Of a stretch of 64,000 nucleotides of DNA, positions 44,256 through 56,233 are shown one piece after another (position 1 is the stretch's first letter; each line of letters begins with the position of its first letter). The stretch lies in contig JAJEKV010000005.1 of assembly GCA_021234155.1 (NCBI GenBank), positions 8,364,216 through 8,428,215 on the forward strand, given 5' to 3'. Position numbers and translations under genes: made by a program. The notes under the pieces are model-generated. The model saw only the letters and a list, made by a program, of their open reading frames with translations. It made no database searches and was not told the DNA's origin. Source of the DNA: Isoetes taiwanensis (taxonomy: Eukaryota > Streptophyta > Lycopodiopsida > Isoetales > Isoetaceae).

Positions 44256-46260
44256 CTTGAAATCACAAGAAGCAGGCATGTTTGTTCTAGCTCGTGAAAA
44301 AGGATGAGCTAGGCACGTTTGTTCTAGCTCGTAAAAAGGTATGAGCTACTAACATAGTCAAAGGAGGCACCATGTTGTAAACTTGGTTATAAGACTAGTT
44401 GCTGACATTTTGGCATGCTGACATTGCTCCTTTCAAGTACATTGTAGTCACATATAGAAATTTGGCAAGTCTCACCCTCTCGTGTTTATTTCTGAACATG
44501 TACATGTCTCTCAAGGTTGCTCTTTGTAAGGTAGGAATACTATCAATGAACTCCTATACAACGCGAACATCCAATTCAAATCATGGTTTTTCTAGATTCT
44601 AAAATACATAGGTTGCAGTTGCCCCATCCCCCATATATTTCCCATGATTCTTGCGCTCAAAGTTTCCTAAAGCAATCAACACTGCTAATATTTGCTCAAG
44701 TGCTTATGTCCATATATGAAGAGGTTCAAGTGTAGTTGCAAAATTTGACTACCTATGAAGTTTTTTCCTATAGTCTTGTGTTATCTCATTTCTTGTCCAA
44801 TTTCTCCATGCATTCTTTAGAGATATAAAAGGAATTGATCAGTCATGTCATAAGCACAATGACAGCCTGCAACAATGAGCGTCTTCTTGGACTAAGAAAA
44901 ATGACACCCTGCATTCATAGCATTTATATGGCTCCACACAAAACAAACAAGACCCAACACAAAAGAACGAAACAGAACGCATGAAAACACACTCTCGGCC
45001 ACCGGAGGGCAACCCCTTGTGCACAGCACCTTGTTTGCTTTTGCAATATTGTGCAAACAGAAAGGAAATGAAAAATGAGAAGCAAAGAGTAAAAAAATTA
45101 AAGCCATTTACACATAGCCTTTACAAGAAAGAATTTTAACTTCATGGTTAAGAAAAATAAATTTCTTAGCTCAATAATAGAATATAATCCAAAGAACTGG
45201 TAGGCATTAAGTAATTTGTCATTTCCAAACCCAATCTTCATTCCAGGACACAAAAATAATGCAAGCTGAACAGAGGAACCTGCAAGGCATGCTAGCAAGG
45301 AAGAACAATAAGATTGGTGTCCGGACACTACCAAGGATAGAGGTGCTTTGCTTGTGAAATCCAATTGATTGAACATTATAGAGAAAGGAAGATTTTCTAT
45401 GCACAATGAAATGCATTTGACGCATATGCAGAGCCATGGCTCAATATTTTGAGCCTAATTACTGCTGCTTCTGGGGTTAAAAAAAAAAAGCATGGACTTG
45501 TATAAAGTTTTATCACCTTCCAAGATTATAGATGTCAAGACCCTGGATTGCCAATAGCCATTTCTCCATCTCAAGAGAAAAGGAGGGATGTTGATCCTTA
45601 TCTATACAGAAATTAAATCAGCAGTGCTCACCGTTTTGAAGCCCTTTTCCTTGAAGCCGCCAATTCAGATGCTTTTGTCCGCTTGCAAATTCTGCACATT
45701 CTTCAACCTATGATTTTCCATGCTTCAGTCACAATGTGCACTTGCATTTAACTTCACAATGATTTTTAACAAAACAAAGCTTGCATTGGTTTGAAGCCAC
45801 ATCCCAGGTCTGTGAATCTACTAAGAAACTTCTACATGAAATTTTTGAGGCCTAGTCTAATGAGACTCTGACCAAGAGTGCGCACACAATGATTTGCAAC
45901 GAATGTCGTCTCCTTGTTTTATTTTTTCTTATCTATTTTTCGTGGTGATCAATGTGGAAAAAGCGAGATCTAACGGTTCTGGCCTATTCCACCTAAGATT
46001 TGGCTGACATGGCAGTGCGACGTGGATAGGTTAGAATCACAAGAAAGCTTGCAGGCTTGGTAGGGATGGTGTGCTAAAAAGAAAAGTACAACAATTAGAC
46101 GTAGTGGAAGTCCCCGAGGAAAGCACAAAGAAAAGAAAAGCAAAAGGAAAAGCTCTGGGGTGGCAATAAGGGAGAAGAAAGTAGATAAAACCTCTGAAAG
46201 AATGGAGGCAATAAACATGGAAAAGTTTGTGCAAGGGGTGATATATATCTTCCAATAACT
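44256..46260. other. Gene-poor part of level 0
   Basis: One possibly coding block at about 45,500-45,735 (PSQEKRRDVDPYLYRN then ANSDAFVRLQILHILQ, with one stop). Otherwise AT-rich. Confidence 0.35.
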
Positions 46261-48510
46261 TGCATGAAGCTGCCCCCTAAAAATGAAGCTGGTGAAAGGC
46301 TACTTCAGGTTCGAAAAATCTACGCAGACCACTTGAGAAACTTGAAGGACAGAATAAAGAGCAATCCAAATGCTCATGTGGCCTCAATTGTTATCCTTAT
46401 TGACAGGGAGCAGTGCACAGACCCCCAAGACTACGATAGATAAAATGCCTACACTCATTACAGCTTCAAGGCAAGAAGGCAACTTTACAAGGAAAAAAAG
46501 AATACAAGGCACCTCTCCATCCTCTGTGCTATTTACTGTGGTCTTACCAATGAAGAAGCCAAGATCATTGCCAACACCCACAATGCTGACAACGAGTACA
46601 AATTGAAGATGAGCTTCATCGACAAGATCAGATTCATGCACTGAGAATATGTGATTTTCAAGGAAAAATATGGTGAGGACCTAAAGAAGCCAGCATACTC
46701 TTTAGAGCTTAAGGAGGCGTGCACCATTGAATGATGTCTAAGATATGACGAAGCTAACAAAAGGCAGTCCACTCATTGGCCACGACAACTGGTTTCAACT
46801 AGCTTTCAGAGACGGCAAGGTAGGCATGATCTGTATTCCGAAATAAGTATTCGTGCTAAAGTGTTCTTGTTTAGCCTTTTCGAGTTTGGTTTTTAAGTAT
46901 CCATATAGTAACATACAATTTTCGTGAATAGATATGGGAACTCCAGAATGAAATATTCACCATGTTCGAACGCGGGGAGTTGAAGAGCAAAGGCAAGGAG
47001 TCAGCAAAGAAGAAAACCTCTGACGTGCCGAAGAAAGAACTGACAATTACCATCTGGAGGGAAATGCAGGGCTTTGCCGATACAGATTTATTAGAATGGT
47101 TGTCGACAAGGAGTTTACCCTTAATGTCCAAGGAATTGCACAAGTAAGTTCTCTTTTAAGAGAAATGATAAGACAACTGTAGTTCCTTAGTAGTAGCGGT
47201 GTATTCTGGAATACAGTGTTGTCTGCTTGAAGACACAGATGTGTATTTCGAATACACATGATGTAGTGTAGTCGTAGTCCAGCAATGTCTACAAAGTGCT
47301 TCAACAATGTGTATTCTGGAATACACATCTGTGTCTTCGAGCAAAAGAAGCTCTTAAAAGTTCAAATTTGTGTTTCAGAACGCGCTACCGCTCACACGAT
47401 AAAACAAATCCGTATTCCAGAATACGCATACGTCTTTTTGAAACAACAAATTTCTTTTAGCACTCTTGCTTTCTTTGGAAAGTAGTTGTGTATTCTGAAA
47501 TGCAACTTGCTTTACTATGAAAGCAAGCATGTATTCCAGAATACAATTTTGGCCACAAATGTTTCTCTTGTTTCCTAACACAGTGTTTTCTTGTTTTTTA
47601 GCAGCCAAAAGAACGTCATAACATGTCAAACATATTTGATGGAGCAGTTGAACGTGGAAATCTGGGACAGATGCAAGGAGCTCTACCCTATTGCCACCCC
47701 CGACGAACGGATTGTACAATATGCTCCAAATTTTGAGGGCTAGATAAGCTTGCTCATAACCTTTTCTCTTAATCTACACTGTGTTAATAGTTGCAGTATT
47801 TCTTCCTCTTACAGAGCAAGAAGAAAAATAAAGATCTTCCTGAGGGCTTTGTGTACTTGGTTAGAACTGCACGGGAAGAGAGGTCGTTAGCGGAAAGAAG
47901 AACCGTCGATGCAGAACCTTCCGACTACGAGAGATTTTGCATGTTTGATCAAAACAACCTGTTTTTGATCATTCATGGCGATTGCACGAAACTGGTTGGG
48001 ACGGTAAAGCCACAGGACTTTAAATTGGTCATAGCAGACCTTCTGTACGGCTTTAAGCTAAAGGATAGCCGCTATGACGACCAGCCCTTTAAATTTTCAG
48101 AGTTCAATACGTTCATCGAGGAGGATGACAAAGGTCGACCTTTTTGTATAGCAAAAGTACTTGACAGTCAAGGAGGAAGACTTAATCATTAAACTCAAGA
48201 TTCATTGGCTTGCGACACATTCAGAAAATGCCTTTGAATGTACGTGACTATATTGTGCTATGAATCTGACAATCGTCTACGACAGAGGACGATCAATTTG
48301 CTAATAAAGGCTTGTAATTACGAGGAAGAGGATGAAGAAGGGAGCGGTGATGGCAATGCTTCACCATCTATTGATAGTGACGAGGAAGATAACTCAAGCA
48401 CTTCCTCAAGTGATAGTGAAAGAAGTGAAGGTGATGAGGATGGCATAAATGACCATGATGATGTTTTGGATCCCTCTCTCATCTCTCCTCACACTTTTGC
48501 ACATAATTGA
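46261..48510 (+). pseudogene. ParB-like / DNA methylase protein gene 2
   Basis: Coding blocks: 46,275 to about 46,800 (ParB-like), 46,930-47,143, then intron 47,144-47,601 (GTAAGT donor) and blocks to 48,510. The ParB-like part reads RKIYADHLRNLKDRIKSNP, DRxNAYTHYSFKARRQLY (x is a stop) and ILCAIYCGLTNEEAKIIANT. This follows the order of gene 1 (idG-H-AA motif, then a conserved N-rich helix region). Downstream, IIHGDCTKLVGTVKPQDF then VIADLLYGFKLKD resembles the target-base motif IV (D/N-P-P-Y) region of beta-class DNA methylases, with DLLY in place of DPPY. The C-terminus is acidic (48,320-48,510). Several stops and shifts. It is not a copy of gene 1 at DNA level. Confidence 0.55.
47200..47545. 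repeat. Intronic palindrome array (TGTATTC-YR-GAATACA)
   Basis: Six sites: 47,200-47,215, 47,241-47,257 (TCG centre), 47,309-47,326 (arms extended to GTGTATTC), 47,411-47,426 (CGTATTC arms), 47,488-47,503 (degenerate) and 47,530-47,545. Arms are constant and the centre is TG or CA. Confidence 0.85.
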
Positions 48511-48655
48511 GTTTTAAAAAAAGACTGTAAATTTTGCATGTGGATATGAAAATTTTATCTTCAAATTTTAAAAATACTAGAATTTCACTTACAGACTTCA
48601 CTTCAATTTTTTGTTAAATGTTAGATTCTATTAAATTAAAGGTTCTCTCTAAACA

Positions 48656-48705
48656 CATACTTCGGGAAAATTCTAGTTGCAAGAAAAAGTGTCACTTTGA
48701 CATAG
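48656..48705 (-). repeat. Level-0 right terminal inverted repeat
   Basis: AAAAAGTGTCACTTTGACA core, inverse of 12,777-12,826. Confidence 0.75.
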
Positions 48706-48811
48706 TCAATTCCCTCGTTGCATAAAAAAAAAAAATTAGTCATTATTGGGGGGGAGGAGGAGGGAGGGGATCAAAATATGTCTTATTGTTTTACCTCATT
48801 TTATCCCCTTT

Positions 48812-48846
<35 letters not shown>

Positions 48847-49618
48847 AAGGAAGCTTTAAGGAATATTCCTTTTGCTCCCATTTCGATGATTTGCTCCCAT
48901 TTACTAGGCAATCTTGTTCCCCGGGGGTCTCACCTAGGCATATGGGGATACCACATCTGCGTGCAAGGGGTCCAGAGAAAACCCCTGTATACGACTTTTT
49001 GGAGGTGGAAAACCCCTACATACGTAAATAGGAAAAGCCAGTTTCCAAGCCCCTTTCCGTAGATGTACTTTCGGACGACCCTAGTTTTTACATACCCCTA
49101 CCCGATCTTGTACTTGAGTTTGTGTTTGTGCACCCTACCCCTACGTATAGAATAAATAAAATTTCAAAATGTTTTTAATTGACATTTCTCGCATTTCCCT
49201 GGGGTTCTTAAATGCATGCGACATTACAAGGGTAATTCTAAGGAGCATTTGCAATTTTGAACACGTATTTAGGAGGCCTTGCCCTAAATACGGGACAATA
49301 CGTGGACAATACATGGTAATAACAATACATGCCCAATACATGAAATTCATGCTAAGAAGAATAACATCTATAATAGACTACACCCATAGGCCACCCATAT
49401 AGATGAATGTTCTAAGACAATTATTGAATGTTCTAAACTATTATGTTATAAGACTATTATGGTCTATGTTAAGAAATAATGGTCTATCTAAAACTATTAT
49501 GTTAAGACTATTATGGTCTATCTAAAACTATTATGGTTGGCTCGACTTTTGAGGCATGCAGCATAATTCCCATAATTCCAACCATAATGGTTGATTCGAC
49601 CCATCCTAGCAACTGTCC
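48706..49618. other. Spacer with poly-A, poly-G and short tandem repeats
   Basis: An A-run of about 26 (48,819-48,844), a G-rich purine run (48,748-48,770), and near the end repeats of ctattatggtctatctaaaa (49,440-49,540). No gene. Confidence 0.5.
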
Positions 49619-49627
49619 TATATATAG
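49619..49627 (+). promoter_or_regulatory. TATA box of the 103-aa ORF
   Basis: TATATATAG about 120 bp before the ATG at 49,746, in an otherwise ordinary leader. Confidence 0.55.
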
Positions 49628-49745
49628 TCCCTTAGATTTTTTCCTTGGCCATTCGTCTTCGACTCCAGTCCCGCTTCTAGTCCGCTTCCAGCTTTCTTCC
49701 TTCAAAATTCCGCTGCCATTCCGTTGCCTTTCTTCTATTTCTGAT

Positions 49746-50054
49746 ATGGCGAGGCTGAAATACACAGCCAAGAAGCCCCGGGCTGAAGAGTCATCCTCTT
49801 CTAGCCATCCGGGCATGCAGATGACCTGTGTTGCCAAGTTTTCTTGCTTGGAGGTAGTGCGATTAATGGAGCAAGGAGCTACAGTTTCAGAGAAAGTCCA
49901 GAAGTGGGTTGATCGAGTTGGGTATGCTGATGAGCGCTTTCTTATGCTGACAATGGAGGCTGATTGCATTTACCTCAAAGTGGACCTGAAAATGCCCCCT
50001 GCTGATTACACTACTGCTGCTGCAGTGAATCTGGCTATTAACACTGGCTCTTAA
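49746..50054 (+). CDS. Small basic 102-aa protein
   Basis: Intact frame from MARLKYTAKKPRAEESSSSS to TAA, with an AATGAATATG polyadenylation-like region at about 50,276. The N-terminus is basic and Ser-rich, resembling a histone-tail or nuclear-localisation start, followed by a compact part (LEVVRLMEQGATVSEKVQKW). Not recognised. It is convergent with the large transposase-like gene at 50,867-54,437 and may be its small partner. Confidence 0.55.
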   Translation: MARLKYTAKKPRAEESSSSSHPGMQMTCVAKFSCLEVVRLMEQGATVSEKVQKWVDRVGYADERFLMLTMEADCIYLKVDLKMPPADYTTAAAVNLAINTGS

Positions 50055-50866
50055 CTCTTAGATTTCTGCTGTGAATCTGGCTCTTAACTCTTAGATTTCT
50101 GCTCTTACTTTTGTCTCGGCTGTATACTCTTAGATTTCTGCTCTTTCTTTTGTCTCGGCTGTATATCGGCTGCAAGGAATGTAAAGTTCAAGTTTTTGTC
50201 TTAAAAACTCAAAGCTTTTTTGTAAACAGATGCAAGCTCTGATGTAAACAGGGTTTTTTGTAAAACTCCAGCTTTAATGAATATGTAATAATGCTTTTTC
50301 ATAATATATGAAGTCTATTGATCAGATTCGTGGAGTATGTACAATTTTTCAGTAAGAACAAGCCCTGATCTTATTCATAACATGCAGAGAAAATTTCAAA
50401 TCGAGTCCTGATCAAATCAAATATGCCACAATTTTTAAAACCAAAATGCACTTTAAAAACAACATGCAGATACACAACACTTTAAAAATCAGAGCAGATA
50501 CAAAAGATACATATTTCACATTAAACATAAGATATATTTCACATTTCACATCAAAAGATACACATTAAACCGATACTTCCATTGAAAAGATGACAATTCA
50601 GAAATTAAAATCCTGATTCACAGCAGATACAATGCCAATGCCTTTCATATGAAGAGTATATATGCCAAAAGCACTATTTTTAAACCTTGCAACTTAAATC
50701 TAAGGTAGTGGAGTATACCATCTAATGGAGACTGTTTTCAAATACGTCTTAAAACCAAATATGCCACAAGTTTTGTTTGATATAAACTGCCCATAAACTG
50801 TATTTCACACTTGTATAACATACTTGACTCACTGAAACCCGTGAATAAGCCCCTGAACCACCACCT
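50055..50866. other. Convergent 3' region
   Basis: Two copies of the segment cttagatttctgctctt..tttgtctcggctgtat (50,082-50,165), then AT-rich sequence. No gene. Confidence 0.5.
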
Positions 50867-53800
50867 TCAAACTAGCTTGGCCTTGCCTTTGTTTCCTGCA
50901 GTTAACATGATTTTATGAGGCAAAAGTTAGCAATGAAATGAAGCCAATCACAAAATAGAGATAAACAAAATAGCAATCAAGACAATAGAGACCTTTTTTC
51001 TGATCAGCCAAAAACTTATCAAATTGCAACCTATCATGATCATCAAGCTGGTATCTACCATTATCTGGGTTGTAAGTTAAAGATGCTAGTGCTATTACAG
51101 AGTCTAATGAGATTGATTGACTATATGATAGATCAAAACTGTACCATGGTCTCCTGCTTGTCTTATGCTCATTATACCAAGCCAAATTAAGGTCTATAGA
51201 GTATGATGGTCTGCTAACCAAATCAACTGGCTCCCTAGTTTCTTTCCATCCTCTCCCAAGTTTCTTGCGCATACTTAGAACTCTTCCCAAATACCATGAA
51301 ACTTGCTTCACGTCATTCTTATTTCTGTTTCTTAGCTCCTTCTTGCTGCTGGAATCCATCTCAAAGAAGATTGCACAATCTGACCCAATACCAAGGGAGG
51401 TTGCTGCATTTATGAACTTGTTCTCGAGGCTTATAAGAGACTGCTGCTTGACCTTTGTCAATCTGTCCTTAGACAGCCATGGATTACCATTCAGTTGGCT
51501 GACCAAAGTACCTTTGCACATAATCTTATTATCAAGCATTACATTTCTTTCAATTTTTTTGGTGAATGGCGCTTCTATCTCGTCTAACATGGAGTCAAAG
51601 GCATGTCTTAGCTCTAATTCTGCTGTAAACTCATTGGGCAAGTCATTACTTACTGCTGGAATACCATCATTATCTTGTTCTAAATTCACCTCATCTGACT
51701 CATCTCCAACCGTGGTTGTGTCTAGTTCCTTAAAGTAGTCTTTGTTGAAGAAATCTTCGTGCTTCCAAGGTTTGCTCCACCAAGTATCCTCTCCACTTTC
51801 CTCACAAGTGATTCCCACTCGTACACATAATTCAGATGCATGCTTGAGTCCTGCCTCCAATGCTTCCACAATCAGCTCATCCGTGCCTACAAGGGTGTAA
51901 TCAGCCAAATCACACTTCAATTCATTGCCTTCCCCATCCAACCTCTTCTCCAAGACTTGCCAAATGTTCTCCTGCTTGGCATGGGCTGCAGGGAATATCA
52001 GTTTTCCCTGGGACTGAAATTCTGCCACTCTATTAAGAGCGCTTGCACTCTCAAGTACATCAGCACCCGTGTAGGATCTTTCGTTCCTTACCATTCCACC
52101 TATCTTTGAGAAGAAATTCTCGCATGCATCTGACCCTGTGGAATCCAACGGGACAGCAAGATCTCTACAATAATCTCTAAAAAACCTTATGAGTAACACA
52201 ACAAAGTGGCAAGAAAGCTGAATGTCCAGAAAGGTCTCACGACTAAGGAAATTTGATTTCAAACAATGTGTCTCATGTCTTGAAATCCGAAGTATCCATA
52301 ACCTGCAAGTACAATAAGATAGTGAGAAGTAGTTACCACAATTATAAACAGAAATAGATAGGAACAACAAGCTCGGAAACAAGCTTACCTTAAGAAGAAA
52401 GATACGGTTGAGGCTGCTTTTATCCGATTCCATAAATCCATGTGAGGAGAGAGGAATATGTCAATGTAGAGTGAAACCACGTAGAGATAAGTTTCGGTCC
52501 CCAACGTACGCATTGGATTACTGTGCTTCGGATCACGTAGCCTACTCAAGCACAATTGAACTTTTCGAGAAGCAATCCTCTGGGCAGCCCGCCAATTCTG
52601 CCTATCTTTTCTTTCCACATCACCTATTTGAAGACCATGCTCGCCTTGAAAGGTGTGGAAAACATGCCACACATCATTTAGAGTGACGAGATCTTCACCC
52701 AAAAATAGCCTCCGAGATGCATTATCAAGTGGATTGATCAGTTTCTTCCCATTATGGATGAAATCTTGATCGTGTAGTCCATGTATGCTGCTGTCTTTGT
52801 TTAGGGCAGCAGTAAAAACCCATCCTTCCCATGGAATGCCAAACTTCCTTCCTGATTCTTTCAAGGAAGTGTATTCTTCCAGCATACAAGCCCTCCGACG
52901 TGCATCTCCATCAGATGAGTGTCCAATTAGTGGACCTAACACGCTTTTTAAGTGTAAATTCCAGAAATGCTCGATTTGATCCCATTGACATCTCACGGCC
53001 TTATGGTCAAACCTATTGCATGTCAACTGTATTGACAATACGAGCTTGGGCAAACGTGCATGTAATGGATTCACAATCATGACACGGGCATAATTTGCAA
53101 CCACGTTCATCTCAAATGCATCAACAACATTTCTGTAGCCCTCTTCCCCACTCCCAACATGAACTACAAAATCTGTAATACAAGCATGCTCCTCTTTCTT
53201 CCCACAAAAACCTACCAAACTATCGTCTCGAGCACACCATTGGACTGCCCTCTTGATTGCGGTCTCATCTTCGGCCACGATAGTTGGTATACTTCCATGG
53301 ATCAAGCCATTTTTCAAGATATGATTGGAATATATCTTTGCCAAGTATGCAAAGGTTTCCTCATTTATTCCAGCCTTGTAGAAAAGTGTCTTACCAGTAG
53401 ACCGCCTTGTTGTTGCCAAACTTGGACTCCAAAGTTCATAGACAAGAAGTTGTGCATCCTCCTCCCTCCCCAAATTTTGATTGTTTCAAACAACTCTTTT
53501 GTTGTTTGCTTGTACCGCTTCTTATGGCCAGGCCTTAAGATATTCTGTGCAATGTCAGTTAAGAAATCCCACAATGCAGGCTTGCCTTCAAATTTACCTC
53601 GAGAATATGCCTCTTTAAACGTTTCATAGATTCACACAATGTGTCTCGAAGAGATCTCACCTTTACTGACAATGCAAGTGTCCTTATTCTGCATAATCTC
53701 AATTCCCTTCTCAAGATTCTATTCTCATTCCTTGCTTCCTTCGCATGTTTGCGCAACTCGAAGTTTGTCAAATAGTCAACTCTTAAATGAGAACTAGTGT

Positions 53801-54437
53801 TCCTCAAGCCTCGCTCTACTTTCTCCTCACTTTGTCTATGAACTCTCATACGGAAGTCTCTTTCCTTGGGGATGGCAGCGCAGTAAGAACATTGAAAGTT
53901 TGCAAACATAGCAGCTCCTGCACTCACTCTAGCACATTTGACATGCCTAAATGTTCCTTGGATATTAACTACCTCGCCATCTACCATGAACTCTCCATGC
54001 AAATCTGCCTCACAGTACCAATTCAGGCCAGCCTTAGACTCATCCAAGAATGGCCTCAAATCCCTTGGCTTAGATGCATATCTATACGTTAGTTGCCAAA
54101 AACCCCAACATAGATATGCCAGATGCAAGTTTCCTGTGTATTTTTTTTCCCAAGCAAACTGAGAATGAGAACAAGAACCAAAAACAATCATCTACTACAT
54201 AACAATATAACAACGAACAAGCAAACAAGTAATTGTACATGTTCTCTTTACATACTTGATCTCTCGCTTGAATGGCTTGTCTCAGCCTCCTTAGAGTGGT
54301 CTGCAGCAAAGCAAAGGGCCCATAAATATCAGAATTTAAGAAAACAGATTTCAGCCCATTAGGAAAACAGATTTCAGCATATTGAAATGGAATAATACCT
54401 CGATGTAAGAATGATAGCATGCTCTTTTGTGAAGGAT
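50867..54437 (-). pseudogene. Gene G: multi-exon transposase-like protein
   Basis: Exons (minus strand): from 54,437 (cut by the LTR) to 54,399; 54,300-54,256; about 54,165-52,389 with two frame changes (about 53,600 and 53,425); 52,302-50,993; 50,895-50,867 (ends NKGKAKLV). Parts: CysCys-type motif (CSYCAAIPKE), coiled coil, LFETIKIWGG, then SIPTIVAEDETAI with acidic residues fitting a catalytic core, GHSSDGDARRR, HDQDFIHNGKKLINPLD, and LDSTGSDACENFFSKIGGM. I know the SSDGD-RRR and GSD-CE-FFSKIGG pattern from uncharacterised transposon-like proteins in animals and plants. The order fits a DDE enzyme with an inserted helical domain, but the superfamily is not named here. The first exons are beyond the LTR insertion. 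Confidence 0.7.
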
Positions 54438-56003
54438 TGTGACGTTCCAGCATAACATACGGTATGAATACGTATATTATACTGACACGTCACTAGTACA
54501 TGTCGACTCAGACGACATGTACACGGCGACCGTAAAGGGTAGTACCCTAGGGTACGACCTTGTGAACCATTATATTGCACATGTTAAAGCAACATGTGAA
54601 TATAATCCCTTTTTGCCACGTGGCAATGACCCATTGACCAAAAGGGACCAGCCCTAAATTCGTGGGGATAAAGGGGCATAAACCCTAAAAGGGAAACCCT
54701 TTCAGTTCTCAGCCCCTGAGTCTCGGATTGGAGCAGCAGAGGATGCATTTCCGCCTGAACGGGAGCATAGAAGTCGGATCTCCCAGGGTGCAGCTCGATC
54801 CAAGATCAGCAGACTCGAGATCAGCAGTATGGACGCTTTCAGAGGAGTGGGAGCCAGCCAAGATGCGGGTGGGTGGTTGATTCAATAGGTAGATCCGAGT
54901 TATCAGGCCTCTTTCAGTAGGTTTAGCATCCATTCTTATCTATAGGCGACCCCTACAGCCTAAGAATGATAGACACTAACAAAGGAACCTAACCATGTAT
55001 GATTAGGTAGATTAGAATAGATGTATTCTATTATTTTCAGTTCTGTTGTGATGATGTTTTGACATTCTATGCGCCACTCTTGTGTATTGGGAAGGGGGGT
55101 AGAGGCCCAGAGCCCAAGTAGTTGTATGATCCTAGTTTTAGCCCATTAATTCCCAATTAATGCGGCCTGTGCATAAGAGCCCGCCTTTGGTCAGGGGTGG
55201 CGGAGCTAGACCGGCTGACAAGGGAGGGCTTGTCTAATCACGGTTGATCCCGCTGGCGCGTAACGACGGCCGGGGAACACTGTGAGCTAGGCCTAATACC
55301 CTGGCACTGCGTGAGGGCAGGGTATGGGCTCGACACTCGTGGGGTGATGCGTCATCTTCCAGTGAGTTCAAGTCGTATACGAGCAGTGGCTCTCTAGCTC
55401 GCCCGTGATTAGCATGAACCTTCTGGAGGAGAGAGATCTCCTCCTGCCTCATTGGGGCTGGGAGATGCAACCCCCATGCAATAGCCCCTCGGCTATTCAC
55501 CCGGGGCTACGGTCGCTGCTCAATACTTTTCAGCCTATCTGCAAAGTATGCACAGGAGGGGCGGATGGAGTGGACTACCCAACGACCATGTTCCTATGCC
55601 AGCCAAATCCATTTGCCATGAATTCTGTCTGCATTGCTATCTGGAGACCCCAAGCCGTCAGTCTTTCCCCATGAGTCTGAGCCTGGGTAGGATTTCCCCA
55701 TGTTATGTTGATGTACTGATGTGTTGTTGCAGCTACTGTGATATGGTGGACCACCCTTCGAGGTGGGTATGTTATTGTTGATTGATGTCATGTGCTCATG
55801 TTTTGTTTACGCTTCCGCAGCTAGGTCGATCCCGAGGGAGACGGGATGAATGACACGTCCATTCTTCCCCGTCGGGTTCTTGGCCACCATCAAGGGCCCG
55901 ATGTTAGGTGGACGGCCTCATGTCAGCGAGCAGATGCTGGTTTGAGGGATGATCTCCAGTTTGTATATGATCGGGGCATCGTATATGAGCTGGGGCCGTC
56001 ACA
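54438..56003 (+). repeat. 5' LTR (1,566 bp)
   Basis: Begins TGTGACG and ends CGTCACA (perfect 7-bp terminal inverted repeat), one base before the primer-binding site. A cluster of palindromes fills its first 190 bp. No second copy is in the window to confirm the borders. Confidence 0.75.
54460..54626. repeat. Cluster of palindromes in the LTR start (U3)
   Basis: GTACATGTCG/CGACATGTAC with a 7-base loop (54,496-54,522); GTACCCTAGGGTAC (54,542-54,555); ATTATATTgCACATGTT/AACATGTGAATATAAT (54,569-54,606); TTGCCACGTGGCAA with a CACGTG G-box core (54,613-54,626). Smaller ones at about 54,456-54,475. Confidence 0.85.
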
Positions 56004-56004
56004 A

Positions 56005-56016
56005 TGGTATCAGAGC
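56005..56016 (+). other. Primer-binding site for initiator Met-tRNA
   Basis: TGGTATCAGAGC, the sequence complementary to the 3' end of plant initiator methionine tRNA. Confidence 0.9.
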
Positions 56017-56233
56017 TCTGATCTTGGCAGACCAGGATCGAGCACTGACCGAAACCCTAAAGGAACTAACTCATCTAGACATTCAGTCTTGGAGGTAAAA
56101 GCCCAAGCACAAACCTCGAGTAGCGGGAAATTTTTTTTTCCTGGGGTAGAGCTAGTAATTATCTAAGATTAGGATAATTAGAGAACATAGGCACTTAAGA
56201 GATCCTACTAAATTTCAGGCACTCTTGGCCAAT

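Larger units (their letters stand above)
12777..48705. mobile_element. Level-0 element: Pack-type DNA transposon with nested insertions
   Basis: Bounded by diverged inverted repeats (12,777-12,826 and 48,656-48,705). After removing the nested level-1 element it is about 10 kb. Contents: fragments of at least three unrelated host genes (RRM protein 39,649-40,412, armadillo protein 42,045-42,347, NBP35 about 42,525-42,833), an unidentified exon (43,987-44,255) and a ParB-like/methylase gene (46,261-48,510). Captured, intron-bearing gene fragments between long inverted repeats are the hallmark of Pack-MULE-type elements. No Mutator transposase is visible and no target duplication could be assigned, so the family is inferred. 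Confidence 0.5.

Noticed and set aside
49746-50054. Histone H3-like start MARLKYTAKKPR
   Set aside because: Only the first dozen residues resemble H3. The rest has no histone fold pattern.
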